Position numbers and translations under genes: made by a program | Shown: piece after piece, positions 30,380-39,322 of the stretch | Numbering within the stretch: the first letter of the stretch is position 1 | How the letters are laid out: every line of letters starts with the position of its first letter | Assembly: GCF_039540515.1 (NCBI RefSeq) | Contig: NZ_BAABFA010000024.1 | Location: 248,001-312,000, forward strand | DNA: 64,000 nt | Reading direction: 5' to 3' | Source of the DNA: Nemorincola caseinilytica | Lineage (GTDB): Bacteria; Bacteroidota; Bacteroidia; Chitinophagales; Chitinophagaceae | The notes under the pieces: generated by a model | Told to the model about the DNA's origin: nothing | The model's database searches: none | Seen by the model: only the letters and a program-made list of their open reading frames with translations

Positions 30380-31789
30380 TCACTCCTTCGATATCTCCGC
30401 CCTTTCGTCCCAGTAGGTCTTGCCGTCTATCAGGTAGGTCTCATATTCTTCCCTGTTCAGCCATACCTTGCCGAACGAGCGGCGGTATGCCTCAAAGGTC
30501 ATCCTGTCCCAATGGATGATGTACATGGAGTACTGGTAGGACTGGAACATGTTCAGCGTTATGAAGAAGGCCACGACCACTACTGCCGCCGATGTCAATA
30601 GTTTCTTCCTCCGCGAATGCACATAGCTCACCAGTGCCGCCAGTGGCAATGCCAGCACTGTGAGCGCCTCTATGAATGGCCTGCAGCCAAAGCTGCCGCC
30701 ATACCACCACATCTTCCAACTGAATACCACATAGGTGAACACCGAAAAGAACACCAGCATAGCAGGTACCAGCTTTTTGTGGGTACGCCACAGAGCTACG
30801 AAGCCCGCCACGCCCAGCAGTGCCATAGGTGTATAGACGAACCACCCCTTGCGGAAGCTGAACAGCCCATCCCATATGCGCGGGTGTGCCAGGTCGAAGT
30901 GTTCGCCCTTATAGCTATAGGTTATCCAGTGGCCGGTGGTATATTTCCAGTAGGCCATCTGTATCATGCATACGGCCAGGCACAGGCCTGCGGCGGCCAG
31001 TATGTTCTTGCTGTTGCGTACAAAAAGGGCCCACCTGTCGCGCAGGTCGCTCATACTTGCTACACCCCATAGCAGTGGCAGTATGGCCACTACTATGTTC
31101 ACAGGCCGGGTTATTATGACCCAGCCCAGCAGCAGGCCCGTCAGCAGCAGGTGTTTGCGTTCCCCGGTGCGGTACCAGCTATCAGTATGGTACAGTATGG
31201 CCGCGAACAGCACGAACGATACAGGGTGGCTCATGCCCTGCTCAAAAGCTATGTAGTGGTACAGGTTGGTACCGAACGACAGGCACAGCAGCGTAAAGGC
31301 CACTACGCCATCGGTATGGTACCGCCGCAGCAAGCGCCGTAGCAGCAGTAGCCCCAATACTGCCAGCAGCGGATAGGTATATACCCCTGCCAGCCGGTAC
31401 GGTGGCGAAAAACCATCTGCAGGGTACATATGCGTTGCCAGGCAAAAGGTGTGTGCCACCAGGAAGAGCGGTAACTGTGCTATCGCCACGCCTGCGGGGT
31501 ATTTGTTCACCCTTCGGCCATTGGGCATCAGGTGGGTACCGTAAGGCTCCTTGCTTTCCCACCCGCGAAAATGGTATCGCTCATATATCTGCGGGTAGAA
31601 CTTCAGCTCACCCACATCTTTGTATATGATGGTAGCAGGCAGGTACAGGTAGTAGCCAAAGGGATCGTAGCTATACAGGTCGTTATCCCAGTTCTGCCTG
31701 TTGTTTATCACAAAGACAGATGTTGCAAAGAATAGCGCTATTACTATACGAGACCACATATATGGGAGAGTAGGGTATGCCTGCGGCAA
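30380..31789 (-). CDS. Integral membrane glycosyltransferase-like protein (GT39/ArnT-like fold)
   Basis: 469 residues with about ten to eleven hydrophobic helices. The first extracytoplasmic loop carries NWDNDLYSYDPFGYYLYLP, with acidic residues where GT-C enzymes keep their catalytic Asp, followed by helices and a C-terminal soluble stretch. GT-C glycosyltransferases use polyprenyl-linked sugars on the periplasmic face; substrate and acceptor are unknown. The start may also be Met11 (ATG at 31759), which begins closer to the first helix. Lies 17 bases after the KE-rich protein gene on the same strand, so it is probably co-transcribed. Confidence 0.75.
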   Translation of the reverse strand: MPQAYPTLPYMWSRIVIALFFATSVFVINNRQNWDNDLYSYDPFGYYLYLPATIIYKDVGELKFYPQIYERYHFRGWESKEPYGTHLMPNGRRVNKYPAGVAIAQLPLFLVAHTFCLATHMYPADGFSPPYRLAGVYTYPLLAVLGLLLLRRLLRRYHTDGVVAFTLLCLSFGTNLYHYIAFEQGMSHPVSFVLFAAILYHTDSWYRTGERKHLLLTGLLLGWVIITRPVNIVVAILPLLWGVASMSDLRDRWALFVRNSKNILAAAGLCLAVCMIQMAYWKYTTGHWITYSYKGEHFDLAHPRIWDGLFSFRKGWFVYTPMALLGVAGFVALWRTHKKLVPAMLVFFSVFTYVVFSWKMWWYGGSFGCRPFIEALTVLALPLAALVSYVHSRRKKLLTSAAVVVVAFFITLNMFQSYQYSMYIIHWDRMTFEAYRRSFGKVWLNREEYETYLIDGKTYWDERAEISKE

Positions 31790-31806
31790 AAATGGGCAAT
31801 GGGGTT

Positions 31807-33198
31807 TTATTCTGCTTCTTTATCGTCTTCTTTTTCTTTATCCTTTTTGTTGTTGTCCTCTTTCTTTTTGTCTCCTTCGGCCTGTTTCCCTTCCTCTTTT
31901 TTGCTCTCGTTCTCTGTCGTTTCTTTTTTTGCCCGTCTTTTTCTCTTTTCTTCCTTCCTTTTTTGTTTCTCTTTTTCCCGCTCCAGTCTTTCTTCTTCTT
32001 CCTTTTTCTTTTTGGCTTCCTTCTCCTCTTTTTCCTTTTCTGCTTCCTTCTCCTTCTCGAATTTGCTCTCGTCTATCTTGCCCGATAGTTTCTGGTCTAT
32101 TATCTTATCCAGCGTCTCTATCTTGCTCTGCTGCGATCCCGTCTGGGTCAGCACCACATCGTAGCCATTATCCTCCGCGTTCGACCATGTTCCCGTATAC
32201 GTCCGCCCGTTCATTGTCAGCTCCATCGTTCCCACCGCCGATTCGTCCTCTATTATCCATTTCCCATCGGCATTTTTGGTTATCTCTAACCTCAGGTAGC
32301 GTTTGTTCTCGCCCAGCTTGTACACCCCATCATATAGTTGTGCCTTGCCGGGCGGTGTTTTCAGGTAGCGTATGTACAGCACTATGGGTATCTCATTGTC
32401 CAGTGTACCCTCGTAGTACCGCCTTTCTATCACTTCGCGGCGTACCCTGCCATCCTCTTCCTCTTCTATAGCGCTCAGTTTCAGCGGGTCTGCCTCGGTG
32501 GTATCGCTTGCGGCGCTATCGGCCCTGGCAGTGGTGGTGTCTGTGAGCACGGTATCGGGGTGCGCGGCCAGCCATGCATAATAGTCCTGCTCCATCTGTT
32601 CCTTCGCATTGAACTCATCTGCTGTTCTTGCCGGTAGTATGTTCAGTACCTGCCCGCCAAAGAAATGATCTTTTATCTTCTGTACCTCTGCCACGCGTAT
32701 ACCATAGGTAGTGCGGGCATAGGCATCGTTTATGAACATGAACCCATGGAAACGCTCCGGCACCACGCGGTCATAGCCTATCAGGTCCTTTGTCGGTTCC
32801 GACTTGTACAGCTCGTACCGGGCCATCACTATGCTGTTCCAGTTCACGCCAGAGTCCTCTCCCTTGGCCAGTACATGTGCAAAGCCCCCCACTATGGTAC
32901 GGTTGTACAGAGGGTCGAACTCTATCAGCACCTGGGGGCGCTCCTTTAGTTTGTTCAGTACCTTCTGTGTCTCTGTGTCTTTGTCGCTATTGTGTATCAC
33001 CATGCCCCACAGGGTATCGAAGGTGGGAAAGAGCTCGTAGAAGGCCGCCGTATCTTTTCGTTGCAGGGTGCCCAGCAGCTTGTGCATCATCTCGCCCTCG
33101 GTACGGGGCCATTGCGGTCTGTACCTGCGCCACTGTGCGTGCGCATCTGCCACGCACAGCGATAACACTATAAAGAATGCTGCAAAATATCTCATCAC
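31807..33198 (-). CDS. Secreted protein of unknown function with a long KE-rich C-terminus
   Basis: 463 residues. Signal peptide (MMRYFAAFFIVLSLCVADAHAQ), a globular part of about 215 residues (AFYELFPTFDTLWGMV, YDRVVPERFHGFMFINDAY), an acidic linker (about 220-250), a second beta-rich part (YYEGTLDNEIPIVLYIRYLK, WIIEDESAVGTMELTMNGRT), then a tail from about residue 365 to the end made almost only of Lys and Glu with some Arg and Asp. The tail should be a long single alpha helix or a disordered polyampholyte. Family not recognised. Its plus strand is almost pure pyrimidine. Promoter element TAATTTTG at 33216-33223. Confidence 0.75.
   Translation of the reverse strand: MMRYFAAFFIVLSLCVADAHAQWRRYRPQWPRTEGEMMHKLLGTLQRKDTAAFYELFPTFDTLWGMVIHNSDKDTETQKVLNKLKERPQVLIEFDPLYNRTIVGGFAHVLAKGEDSGVNWNSIVMARYELYKSEPTKDLIGYDRVVPERFHGFMFINDAYARTTYGIRVAEVQKIKDHFFGGQVLNILPARTADEFNAKEQMEQDYYAWLAAHPDTVLTDTTTARADSAASDTTEADPLKLSAIEEEEDGRVRREVIERRYYEGTLDNEIPIVLYIRYLKTPPGKAQLYDGVYKLGENKRYLRLEITKNADGKWIIEDESAVGTMELTMNGRTYTGTWSNAEDNGYDVVLTQTGSQQSKIETLDKIIDQKLSGKIDESKFEKEKEAEKEKEEKEAKKKKEEEERLEREKEKQKRKEEKRKRRAKKETTENESKKEEGKQAEGDKKKEDNNKKDKEKEDDKEAE
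31815..32070. repeat. Pyrimidine/purine-biased tract in the KE-rich coding region
   Basis: The plus strand of this stretch is overwhelmingly C and T with few G or A, a consequence of AAG/AAA and GAG/GAA codons on the minus strand. Such tracts can adopt triplex-like structure, but no mirror repeat was established. Confidence 0.6.
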
Positions 33199-33215
33199 AC
33201 GCCTGTGGCTACGTT

Positions 33216-33223
33216 CAAAATTA
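33216..33223 (-). promoter_or_regulatory. -7 promoter element of the KE-rich protein gene
   Basis: TAATTTTG on the minus strand, 17 bases before ATG 33198; exact TAnnTTTG. Confidence 0.6.
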
Positions 33224-33303
33224 GTGTTTTTGCCCCCAAATGCCAGTTGTTCATGCCATATGCCCGATATATGTTAACTTAGTATTCTGTTATACCACAG
33301 CTT

Positions 33304-33903
33304 ATGAGACCTATACTCACCTCCATAGCCCTCACCTTTTTAACCTTCGGCGCTGTACATGCCCGCATAGCGGTGGCGCCCACTGTAGCTGCCTCATGGG
33401 CAGGCGCCAAGGCCACTTCTTCCCTGCCCTCTGCACCCGTGGGCAATGTCACCGGCATAAGGGCCGGCATACAGGTACAGAAGCGTATAACACCGCATTT
33501 TTACCTTGCTCCCGGCCTGTTCTACTCTGTATATGGCTACAAGACCCGCTGGACCGGCATAGATGTGCAGTACCGCTACAATGCTGCAGAGGTGCCGTTG
33601 TACCTGCTTTTAAAGACAGGGATGCCCTGCAAGCCCCGTCTGGTATTGGGTGCCGGGCTGTTCGGCGCCATGTTCGTCAATAATGTTTCCGTTTCTGAAA
33701 GCGGTACGCATACCATGTCTGGCAAGAACAGCCCCATAGTAGGTGTGGGCCTCACTGTCGGGCTGGAATTCCCCCGGGGGCTTTACATTTCCGGTACCTA
33801 CCAGTCTATGAAGAACGATATGGGTACCGGCCCGCAGAACCTCTTCCAGTACAGCCTTGGTGTAGGTTTCCTTTTTGGTAAGGTCTCCCGCAAGTGCTCA
33901 TAG
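33304..33903 (+). CDS. Outer-membrane beta-barrel protein
   Basis: 199 residues with a signal peptide (MRPILTSIALTFLTFGAVHA). The repeated short amphipathic strands (GIRAGIQVQKRITPHFYLAPGLFY, VPLYLLLKTG, LVLGAGLFGAMF, VGVGLTVGLEFPRGLYISGTYQ, FQYSLGVGFLFG) match the PorT/OmpW-like eight-stranded barrels common in Bacteroidota. No specific function is suggested. Its stop codon interlocks with that of the convergent trmN6-like gene (TCATAG at 33898-33903). Confidence 0.82.
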   Translation: MRPILTSIALTFLTFGAVHARIAVAPTVAASWAGAKATSSLPSAPVGNVTGIRAGIQVQKRITPHFYLAPGLFYSVYGYKTRWTGIDVQYRYNAAEVPLYLLLKTGMPCKPRLVLGAGLFGAMFVNNVSVSESGTHTMSGKNSPIVGVGLTVGLEFPRGLYISGTYQSMKNDMGTGPQNLFQYSLGVGFLFGKVSRKCS

Positions 33904-34620
33904 GCTCAGGTAAAAGTCCCCCAGCAGTTCCCTGAATTGTGTGGTATACCCGTCATGCGAAACATCTTTTATCACCAGTAGCTGTTCCTTAGGTTCAGGT
34001 ATATGGTGCTTGCCCAGTATGCTCACCACGCGTTTCACAGGTGCGCCGGGACGGTGCGCTATATGCAGGCATTGCTGCTCGTACAGGCCGCAGGTGGCTG
34101 CCAGTGGTTTCCATAGCTGGTATTCGGTATAGGGTAGCAGCAGGGAAAAATAGCCGTCATCCGCCAGCAGTGCAGCCACCGTTCGCAGCAGTTCGTGCCG
34201 TGTAAGCGATACATCATGCCTGGCCATATTGCGGCTATGGGCATCGCCCAGCAGGCTTGCCGAAAAGAATGGCGGATTACATATGATAACATCATACGGT
34301 CCATCGGCCGTGTAAGCGCGTATATCCGCATGTATCACCCTTATACGTTCGCCCCATACCGATGCCGCTGCATTGGCCCTTGCCTGCTGTGCTGCGGCCT
34401 CGTCATATTCCACGGCATCTATCGTCAGCCCGTTATTGCGCTGCGCCAGCATTAGTGTCAGCAGCCCTGTACCCGTGCCTATGTCCAGTACTCGTGCGGT
34501 ATGTGGAGGCAGGGGTGTCCACGCGCCCTGTATACAGGCATCTGTGGTCACCTTCATGGCACAGTGCTCCTGCTCTACCCCGAACTGTTTGAAACGGAAC
34601 CATGTATTGCTCATCACCAT
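33898..34620 (-). CDS. tRNA1(Val) (adenine-37-N6)-methyltransferase-like (TrmN6/YfiC)
   Basis: 240 residues. Class I SAM-dependent methyltransferase: SAM loop VLDIGTGTGLLTLML, acidic residue in VEYDEAA, and the N6-adenine motif CNPPFF (NPPF) characteristic of TrmN6 and of HemK/PrmC-type enzymes. The N-terminal part FKQFGVEQEHCAMKVTTDACIQGAW is the specific TrmN6/YfiC signature. It modifies A37 of tRNA1(Val) in E. coli. The ATG at 34620 overlaps the tsaD end by seven bases; ATG 34614 overlaps as TGATG and is equally possible. It follows tsaD, another tRNA-modification gene, in the same operon. Confidence 0.9.
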   Translation of the reverse strand: MVMSNTWFRFKQFGVEQEHCAMKVTTDACIQGAWTPLPPHTARVLDIGTGTGLLTLMLAQRNNGLTIDAVEYDEAAAQQARANAAASVWGERIRVIHADIRAYTADGPYDVIICNPPFFSASLLGDAHSRNMARHDVSLTRHELLRTVAALLADDGYFSLLLPYTEYQLWKPLAATCGLYEQQCLHIAHRPGAPVKRVVSILGKHHIPEPKEQLLVIKDVSHDGYTTQFRELLGDFYLSL

Positions 34621-35624
34621 GCGGCCCGTGCGCTGGGCACAGCGGATAGGTCGGTGAACAAACCCTTCTGGTATTTATAATATCCCGTTATGCCTATCAT
34701 GGCCGCATTGTCGGTGCAGTATTCGAATTTCGGTATGTACACCTTCCAGCCATTGCGTTCGCCGGTCTCTCTTAGCGCCTTGCGCAGCCCGCTGTTGGCG
34801 GATACGCCACCGGCTATGCCCACATGGGTTATGCCCAGGTCTTTGGCTGCTTTCTCCAGCTTCACCATCAGCGTGCGAATGATAGTATACTGTACCGAGG
34901 CGCATATGTCCTTCATGTTCTTCTCAGCAAATTCGGGGTCCTCCTTCCTGCGTGCCTGCAAAAAGTAGAGCACCGAGGTCTTTATACCGCTAAAGCTGAA
35001 GGTATATTCCTTCTGCTCGCTCATCGGGAATTTGAATTTCAGTGGGTCGCCCTCGGCAGCGTATTTGTCCACCAGCGGCCCACCGGGATAGGGTAGCCCC
35101 AGCATCTTTGCCACCTTATCGAATGCCTCGCCTGCGGCATCGTCCATGGTCTCGCCCAGTACTTCCATATCCAGGTGGTCGCGGCACAGCACTATCTGTG
35201 TATGCCCGCCCGATACCGTAAGGCAGAGGAAGGGGAATTCGGGTCGTTCGTCTATGAAGTGTGCCAGCACATGGGCCTGCATATGGTGTACGGCTATCAG
35301 GGGTAGGTTCAGCGCCTGCGCAAAGGACTTAGCGAAGCACGACCCCACCAGCAGCGATCCTATCAATCCCGGTGCCTGCGTAAAGGCTACGGCCGTTATA
35401 TCCTTCTTGCCCAATCCCGCATCCTTGAAGGCCGCATCTACCACAGGCACTATGTTCTGTATATGCGCCCGCGATGCCATCTCGGGCACTACGCCACCAT
35501 AGCGCTCATGCACCTTCTGGGTGGCTATATGGTTGCTCAGCACCCTGCCGTTCTGTATTATGGCCGCGCTCGTCTCATCGCAAGACGACTCTATGGCCAG
35601 TATATTGATGTCTTTTTGTGACAT
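34614..35624 (-). CDS. tsaD: tRNA N6-threonylcarbamoyladenosine transferase subunit TsaD
   Basis: Transfers the threonylcarbamoyl group to A37 of ANN-decoding tRNAs, with TsaB and TsaE. 336 residues, normal length. ASKHA fold: IESSCDETSAAI at the start, HMQAHVLAH with the two iron/zinc-binding His, the Asp-rich SGGHTQIVL loop, GEAFDKVAKMLGLPYPGGP and the C-terminal third His/Asp site near YCTDNAAMIG. All family-defining motifs are intact. Likely -7: TAATTTTA at 35631-35638. Cluster with trmN6 makes a small tRNA-A37 modification operon. Confidence 0.97.
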   Translation of the reverse strand: MSQKDINILAIESSCDETSAAIIQNGRVLSNHIATQKVHERYGGVVPEMASRAHIQNIVPVVDAAFKDAGLGKKDITAVAFTQAPGLIGSLLVGSCFAKSFAQALNLPLIAVHHMQAHVLAHFIDERPEFPFLCLTVSGGHTQIVLCRDHLDMEVLGETMDDAAGEAFDKVAKMLGLPYPGGPLVDKYAAEGDPLKFKFPMSEQKEYTFSFSGIKTSVLYFLQARRKEDPEFAEKNMKDICASVQYTIIRTLMVKLEKAAKDLGITHVGIAGGVSANSGLRKALRETGERNGWKVYIPKFEYCTDNAAMIGITGYYKYQKGLFTDLSAVPSARAAW

Positions 35625-35711
35625 AAGGCGGTAAAATTACGTCAATGTGTTCTCTTTTGTATCCCACTTCATTAGTTGCATCTTTTGTACTTTACACCTT
35701 CTATACCTCTC

Positions 35712-38369
35712 ATGCGCATACTATTATACCTCATTTGCCTCTTGCTGGTCACCCCCACCACCCATGGCCAGCAGATAGAACATGAACTAAGCAGCGGCTG
35801 GCAGTGCCTCCGTGCCGATGTCGCGGCCAAGTCCAAAGACCGCAAATGGATGGCCCCCGGCGCACCCATACCGGGTAGTATGCCCGCCATAGTACCCGGT
35901 ACTGTGCTCACCACACTGCTGCACAATGGTAAGGTGCCCGACCCCTTCTTCGGTTTCAACATCACGCGTATACCCGACATATATGAGTCCGGCAGGGCTA
36001 TGTATACCTATTGGTTCGTAAAGGACCTTGAAGAAAAGGTATCGGGCAACGAGCATGTCTTCCTCCGCCTGCGCGGTGTCAACTATGCCTGCGAGGTATA
36101 CCTCAACGGCCACAGGGTAGACGAGGGCAGGGTAGAGGGCATGTACCTCCGCCATAGCTTCGATATCACAAAGTTCTTGTCAAAGAACGGTCGTGACCGG
36201 CTGGCCATACTGGTAGAGCCGCCATACCATGTGGGCCGCCCCAATGGTGGCCAGGGAGGCGATGGTACTATAGCCCGCAATGTTACCAACCAGTATGTGG
36301 CCGGCTGGGACTGGATACAGCCCATTCCCGACCGCAACACAGGCATATGGGACAAGGTGATGATAGAGAAAGTGAAGGGAACGGACATAGAGGATGTACA
36401 CATCATCACCCATGTGGTGGGCAGGCGTTCCGCCACCGATACCGCTCAGGCCCCCGCTACTATAGATATACACCCTACCTTGTACAATCCCGCCGCTACA
36501 GCCATATCAGGTTTTCTTAGTTACCATATCGATGGCACCACCATGCAGATGCCCGTCAGCCTGCCGCCCGGCCGCAGCACCATCGTTATGCCATCATGTA
36601 CCATGAAGCATCCCCGCCTGTGGTGGCCCAATGGTATGGGCGGTCAGCCCCTCTATGGTCTCAATGTGCAGTTCATTAATGCCAATGGCACCCCCGGCGA
36701 TGAGGAGCGCTACAGGGTAGGCATTCGCGAGATAACTACCAGCTGGAACACCCACACCCAAAGCCGCGAGATCTATGTCAACGGTCAGCGTATGTTCGTA
36801 AAGGGCACCAACCGCATCCTTTCCGATGCCATGCTGCGTTTCTCTCCCGACAGGTATGATGCCGAGGTGCGCTACCACCGCGATATGAATGTGAACATGA
36901 TACGCGTGTGGGGCGGTGGCATTACCGAGCGGCCCGAGTTCTATAATGCCTGCGACAGGTATGGTCTGCTGGTCTTCCAGGACCTCTGGGCCTCCGGCGA
37001 CTGCAATGGCCGCTGGTACGATCCCACCAAGAAGGACGATACCGTTACCCGCCGTACCTACCCCGATGATCATAGCCTGTGGCTTGCCTCTGCTGCCGAC
37101 CAGATAGTAATGCTGCGCAACCACCCCTCCCTTGCCCTCTGGTGCGGTGGTAACGAGATACGCCCGCCGGCCGATATACTGTCCACCCTGCGCGATTCCC
37201 TGTTGCCTGCGCTGGATGGCGGCCGCTATTTCTTTGAATACTCCAATCACGACAGCATGTCGCTGCACGCCCACGATGGCCCATACACCATTCAGCCCGA
37301 TACCTACTTCTGGCAGCACCGCTCTTGGGCTTTCAATTCCGAGGTCGGCTCCATAGGTATGGGCGATATCACCTCCCTTCGTCGCTTCATGCCCGAGGAG
37401 CATCTGGTACCCCCACACTATGATGCCGATAAGAAAAAATGGGTGGCCGATACTATGTGGAAATTCCACAAGTATTGCAGCTACGATTCCGCGATAGAGG
37501 CCTATGGCCATCCCGACGATGCCGCGCAGTTCGCCCGTCTGGCACAACTGGTCAATTACAACCAGTACCGCGCCCTTATGGAGGGTATACGGTCTCACAT
37601 GTGGGACTGGTACACGGGCGTAATGGTATGGAAGACGCAGAACCCATGGACAGCCCTCGTAGGACAGATGTATGATGTCTACCTCGATCCCAATGCCTGC
37701 CTCTTCGGTATGCGCATCGGCGCACGGCCGCTGCACATCATGTACGACCCCATAGGCCGGCGCATAATGGTGGCCAATGACGGCCATACCGATCAGATGG
37801 TGACCATGTCATGGGGCCTCAGCCGTGGGGCCAAGCTTGGCCAGGAAGCTTCCATTGGCAGGCAGGATATGGTGCTGGTAGTACCTGCCGACACCTGTGT
37901 ACCTGCGCTGTCCATAGCTGCTGAGGTGGCAGAGTATGAGCGTTCGGGTGCATTCCTCTCGCTGGGCCTCAAATGTGCCGACAGCACGCAGGACGAGGAG
38001 AACACTTACTGGCTGCCCGATAGCAGGGGTAGCTACCGCTGGCTGCAAGACCTGATGCCTGCGGCCATGCTGATGCATGTCTATGCCTGGACGCCCGGTA
38101 AGGGCATACTGGAGCTCACCATCGATATGGACCCCGGTGGCATAGCCTTCTTCACCCACATATCACTGGTAGATAAAAAGACCAAGAAGCGCATACTCCC
38201 GGTCTTCTGTGACGATAACTACTTCACCATGATAGGAGGCCGCAAGACCATAAAGGTAGCATACACATCACAGGAGGGCATAGAGCCGGTAATATGCATA
38301 GATGGGTTCAATACGGGTAAGCGTTATGTAGAGATACAGAACGAGGTGCCAAAAGAGCTACGCAAGTAA
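35712..38369 (+). CDS. Glycoside hydrolase family 2 (beta-mannosidase-like; endo-beta-mannosidase or exo-glucosaminidase branch)
   Basis: 885 residues from ATG 35712 (signal peptide MRILLYLICLLLVTPTTHGQ); the upstream in-frame ATG at 35676 adds twelve residues and breaks the signal peptide. GH2 architecture: sugar-binding domain (RLRGVNYACEVYLNGHRV), immunoglobulin-like domains, then the catalytic TIM barrel with acid/base E482 (WCGGNEIRPP) and a nucleophile-like E544 (NSEVGSIGMGD). The SEVGS-G-M motif resembles plant mannosylglycoprotein endo-beta-mannosidases and CsxA-like exo-beta-glucosaminidases more than LacZ. Likely secreted or periplasmic; glycan substrate not decidable. No SusCD pair is nearby, so this is not a classical polysaccharide locus. 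Confidence 0.9.
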   Translation: MRILLYLICLLLVTPTTHGQQIEHELSSGWQCLRADVAAKSKDRKWMAPGAPIPGSMPAIVPGTVLTTLLHNGKVPDPFFGFNITRIPDIYESGRAMYTYWFVKDLEEKVSGNEHVFLRLRGVNYACEVYLNGHRVDEGRVEGMYLRHSFDITKFLSKNGRDRLAILVEPPYHVGRPNGGQGGDGTIARNVTNQYVAGWDWIQPIPDRNTGIWDKVMIEKVKGTDIEDVHIITHVVGRRSATDTAQAPATIDIHPTLYNPAATAISGFLSYHIDGTTMQMPVSLPPGRSTIVMPSCTMKHPRLWWPNGMGGQPLYGLNVQFINANGTPGDEERYRVGIREITTSWNTHTQSREIYVNGQRMFVKGTNRILSDAMLRFSPDRYDAEVRYHRDMNVNMIRVWGGGITERPEFYNACDRYGLLVFQDLWASGDCNGRWYDPTKKDDTVTRRTYPDDHSLWLASAADQIVMLRNHPSLALWCGGNEIRPPADILSTLRDSLLPALDGGRYFFEYSNHDSMSLHAHDGPYTIQPDTYFWQHRSWAFNSEVGSIGMGDITSLRRFMPEEHLVPPHYDADKKKWVADTMWKFHKYCSYDSAIEAYGHPDDAAQFARLAQLVNYNQYRALMEGIRSHMWDWYTGVMVWKTQNPWTALVGQMYDVYLDPNACLFGMRIGARPLHIMYDPIGRRIMVANDGHTDQMVTMSWGLSRGAKLGQEASIGRQDMVLVVPADTCVPALSIAAEVAEYERSGAFLSLGLKCADSTQDEENTYWLPDSRGSYRWLQDLMPAAMLMHVYAWTPGKGILELTIDMDPGGIAFFTHISLVDKKTKKRILPVFCDDNYFTMIGGRKTIKVAYTSQEGIEPVICIDGFNTGKRYVEIQNEVPKELRK

Positions 38370-38387
38370 TGCCCCGGTTTTTATAGC

Positions 38388-38395
38388 TATATTTG
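38388..38395 (+). promoter_or_regulatory. -7 promoter element of the 279-residue unknown gene
   Basis: TATATTTG, 18 bases before ATG 38414. It covers the TTG that opens the longest frame, so ATG 38414 is the better start. Confidence 0.6.
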
Positions 38396-38413
38396 GTTAT
38401 ACATTTCCGCTCT

Positions 38414-39253
38414 ATGTTCGGTGCGTTTCTAAGGTGGCTTATCAATGCTTGGCTCTATGTCACCGGTAAGGTGGTACCCTACAAGGGCAACGAATGGCTG
38501 CGTGGCCCCATGTCCGATACCGAAGTCATAGGTGGTCAGTTCTATGAGCGTTATGCTGCCGACAGGGGCCTTGTTATAGATAAGGACCACAAAGACGGTC
38601 TCATAGGCGATTTCGCAGCCCTCATACCCGCCACCGATCCGTTGAAGGACAAGCTGCACCCACGCGTGCGGCACTTCTACGAGCATACCACGCAGTACAA
38701 GCTAGAGGTGTGGTCGCAATGGTATTCGCCCATCAGCTTCTTCTCGCGCATCCTCATCAAGAGTGTCAGTACGCGTATGGACCAGCTCAATATACCGCTG
38801 GACCCTTTGGAGACCAGCCGGGGCATGACCAACGATGTATTGCAGCTAAAGGACCCAGCCACCGGTGCGCTTGTCTGTGCCTGCTGGCTGCGGCGTTCCA
38901 TACTGTCGGGCAGGGTGGTGTATGCGGGTTTCTATTCAGGTGTGATCATAGATGGTAGCCCATTGGTAAAGGTCGCCTTCCCCCTGCCCAATGGCAATGT
39001 TACCGTACTGCTGCGTGTAGTGGTACAGCCCGATGGTTCTGTAAAGCTCATATCGCGCGGCAGGGGCATTGGCGATGCAGGCTACTACCGTGTTCAGAAA
39101 CGCGATGCCGATAGTGTTCGACTGCGCTACCTGCCACTGAAAGAGAGCATCCATGTCTATGAAGACGAGCACGGCACCCTCCGCACCGACCACCTCTTCT
39201 CCTTCTGGCGCTTCAAATTCCTACACCTACACTATAAGATAATGCCGGTATGA
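38414..39253 (+). CDS. Conserved-looking protein of unknown function
   Basis: 279 residues from ATG 38414. A hydrophobic N-terminus (MFGAFLRWLINAWLYVTGKVV) could be a membrane anchor. The rest is soluble and mixed alpha/beta, with a basic middle (FFSRILIKSVSTRMDQLNIP) and well-formed strands (GRVVYAGFYSGVIIDGSPLVKVAFPL, VTVLLRVVVQPDGSVKLISRG). I recognise no domain. It has its own promoter 18 bases upstream and shares a terminator with pckA. Position after a GH2 enzyme may be coincidental. Confidence 0.75.
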   Translation: MFGAFLRWLINAWLYVTGKVVPYKGNEWLRGPMSDTEVIGGQFYERYAADRGLVIDKDHKDGLIGDFAALIPATDPLKDKLHPRVRHFYEHTTQYKLEVWSQWYSPISFFSRILIKSVSTRMDQLNIPLDPLETSRGMTNDVLQLKDPATGALVCACWLRRSILSGRVVYAGFYSGVIIDGSPLVKVAFPLPNGNVTVLLRVVVQPDGSVKLISRGRGIGDAGYYRVQKRDADSVRLRYLPLKESIHVYEDEHGTLRTDHLFSFWRFKFLHLHYKIMPV

Positions 39254-39265
39254 AGAGAGGTAGCA

Positions 39266-39300
39266 ATGAAAAAGGGAGCAGCATCAGCCACTCCCTTTAT
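39266..39300. terminator. Bidirectional terminator between the unknown gene and pckA
   Basis: Stem AAAGGGAG / CTCCCTTT with a 12-base loop; the minus strand continues with a short T-run (TTTTTC), and the plus strand with TTTATTTA. Confidence 0.75.
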
Positions 39301-39322
39301 TTACTCATTCCAATATGCTTCT

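Noticed and set aside
36594..37787. 397-codon minus-strand frame inside the GH2 gene
   Set aside because: Shadow of the GH2 catalytic domain; no motif, start context or codon pattern of its own.
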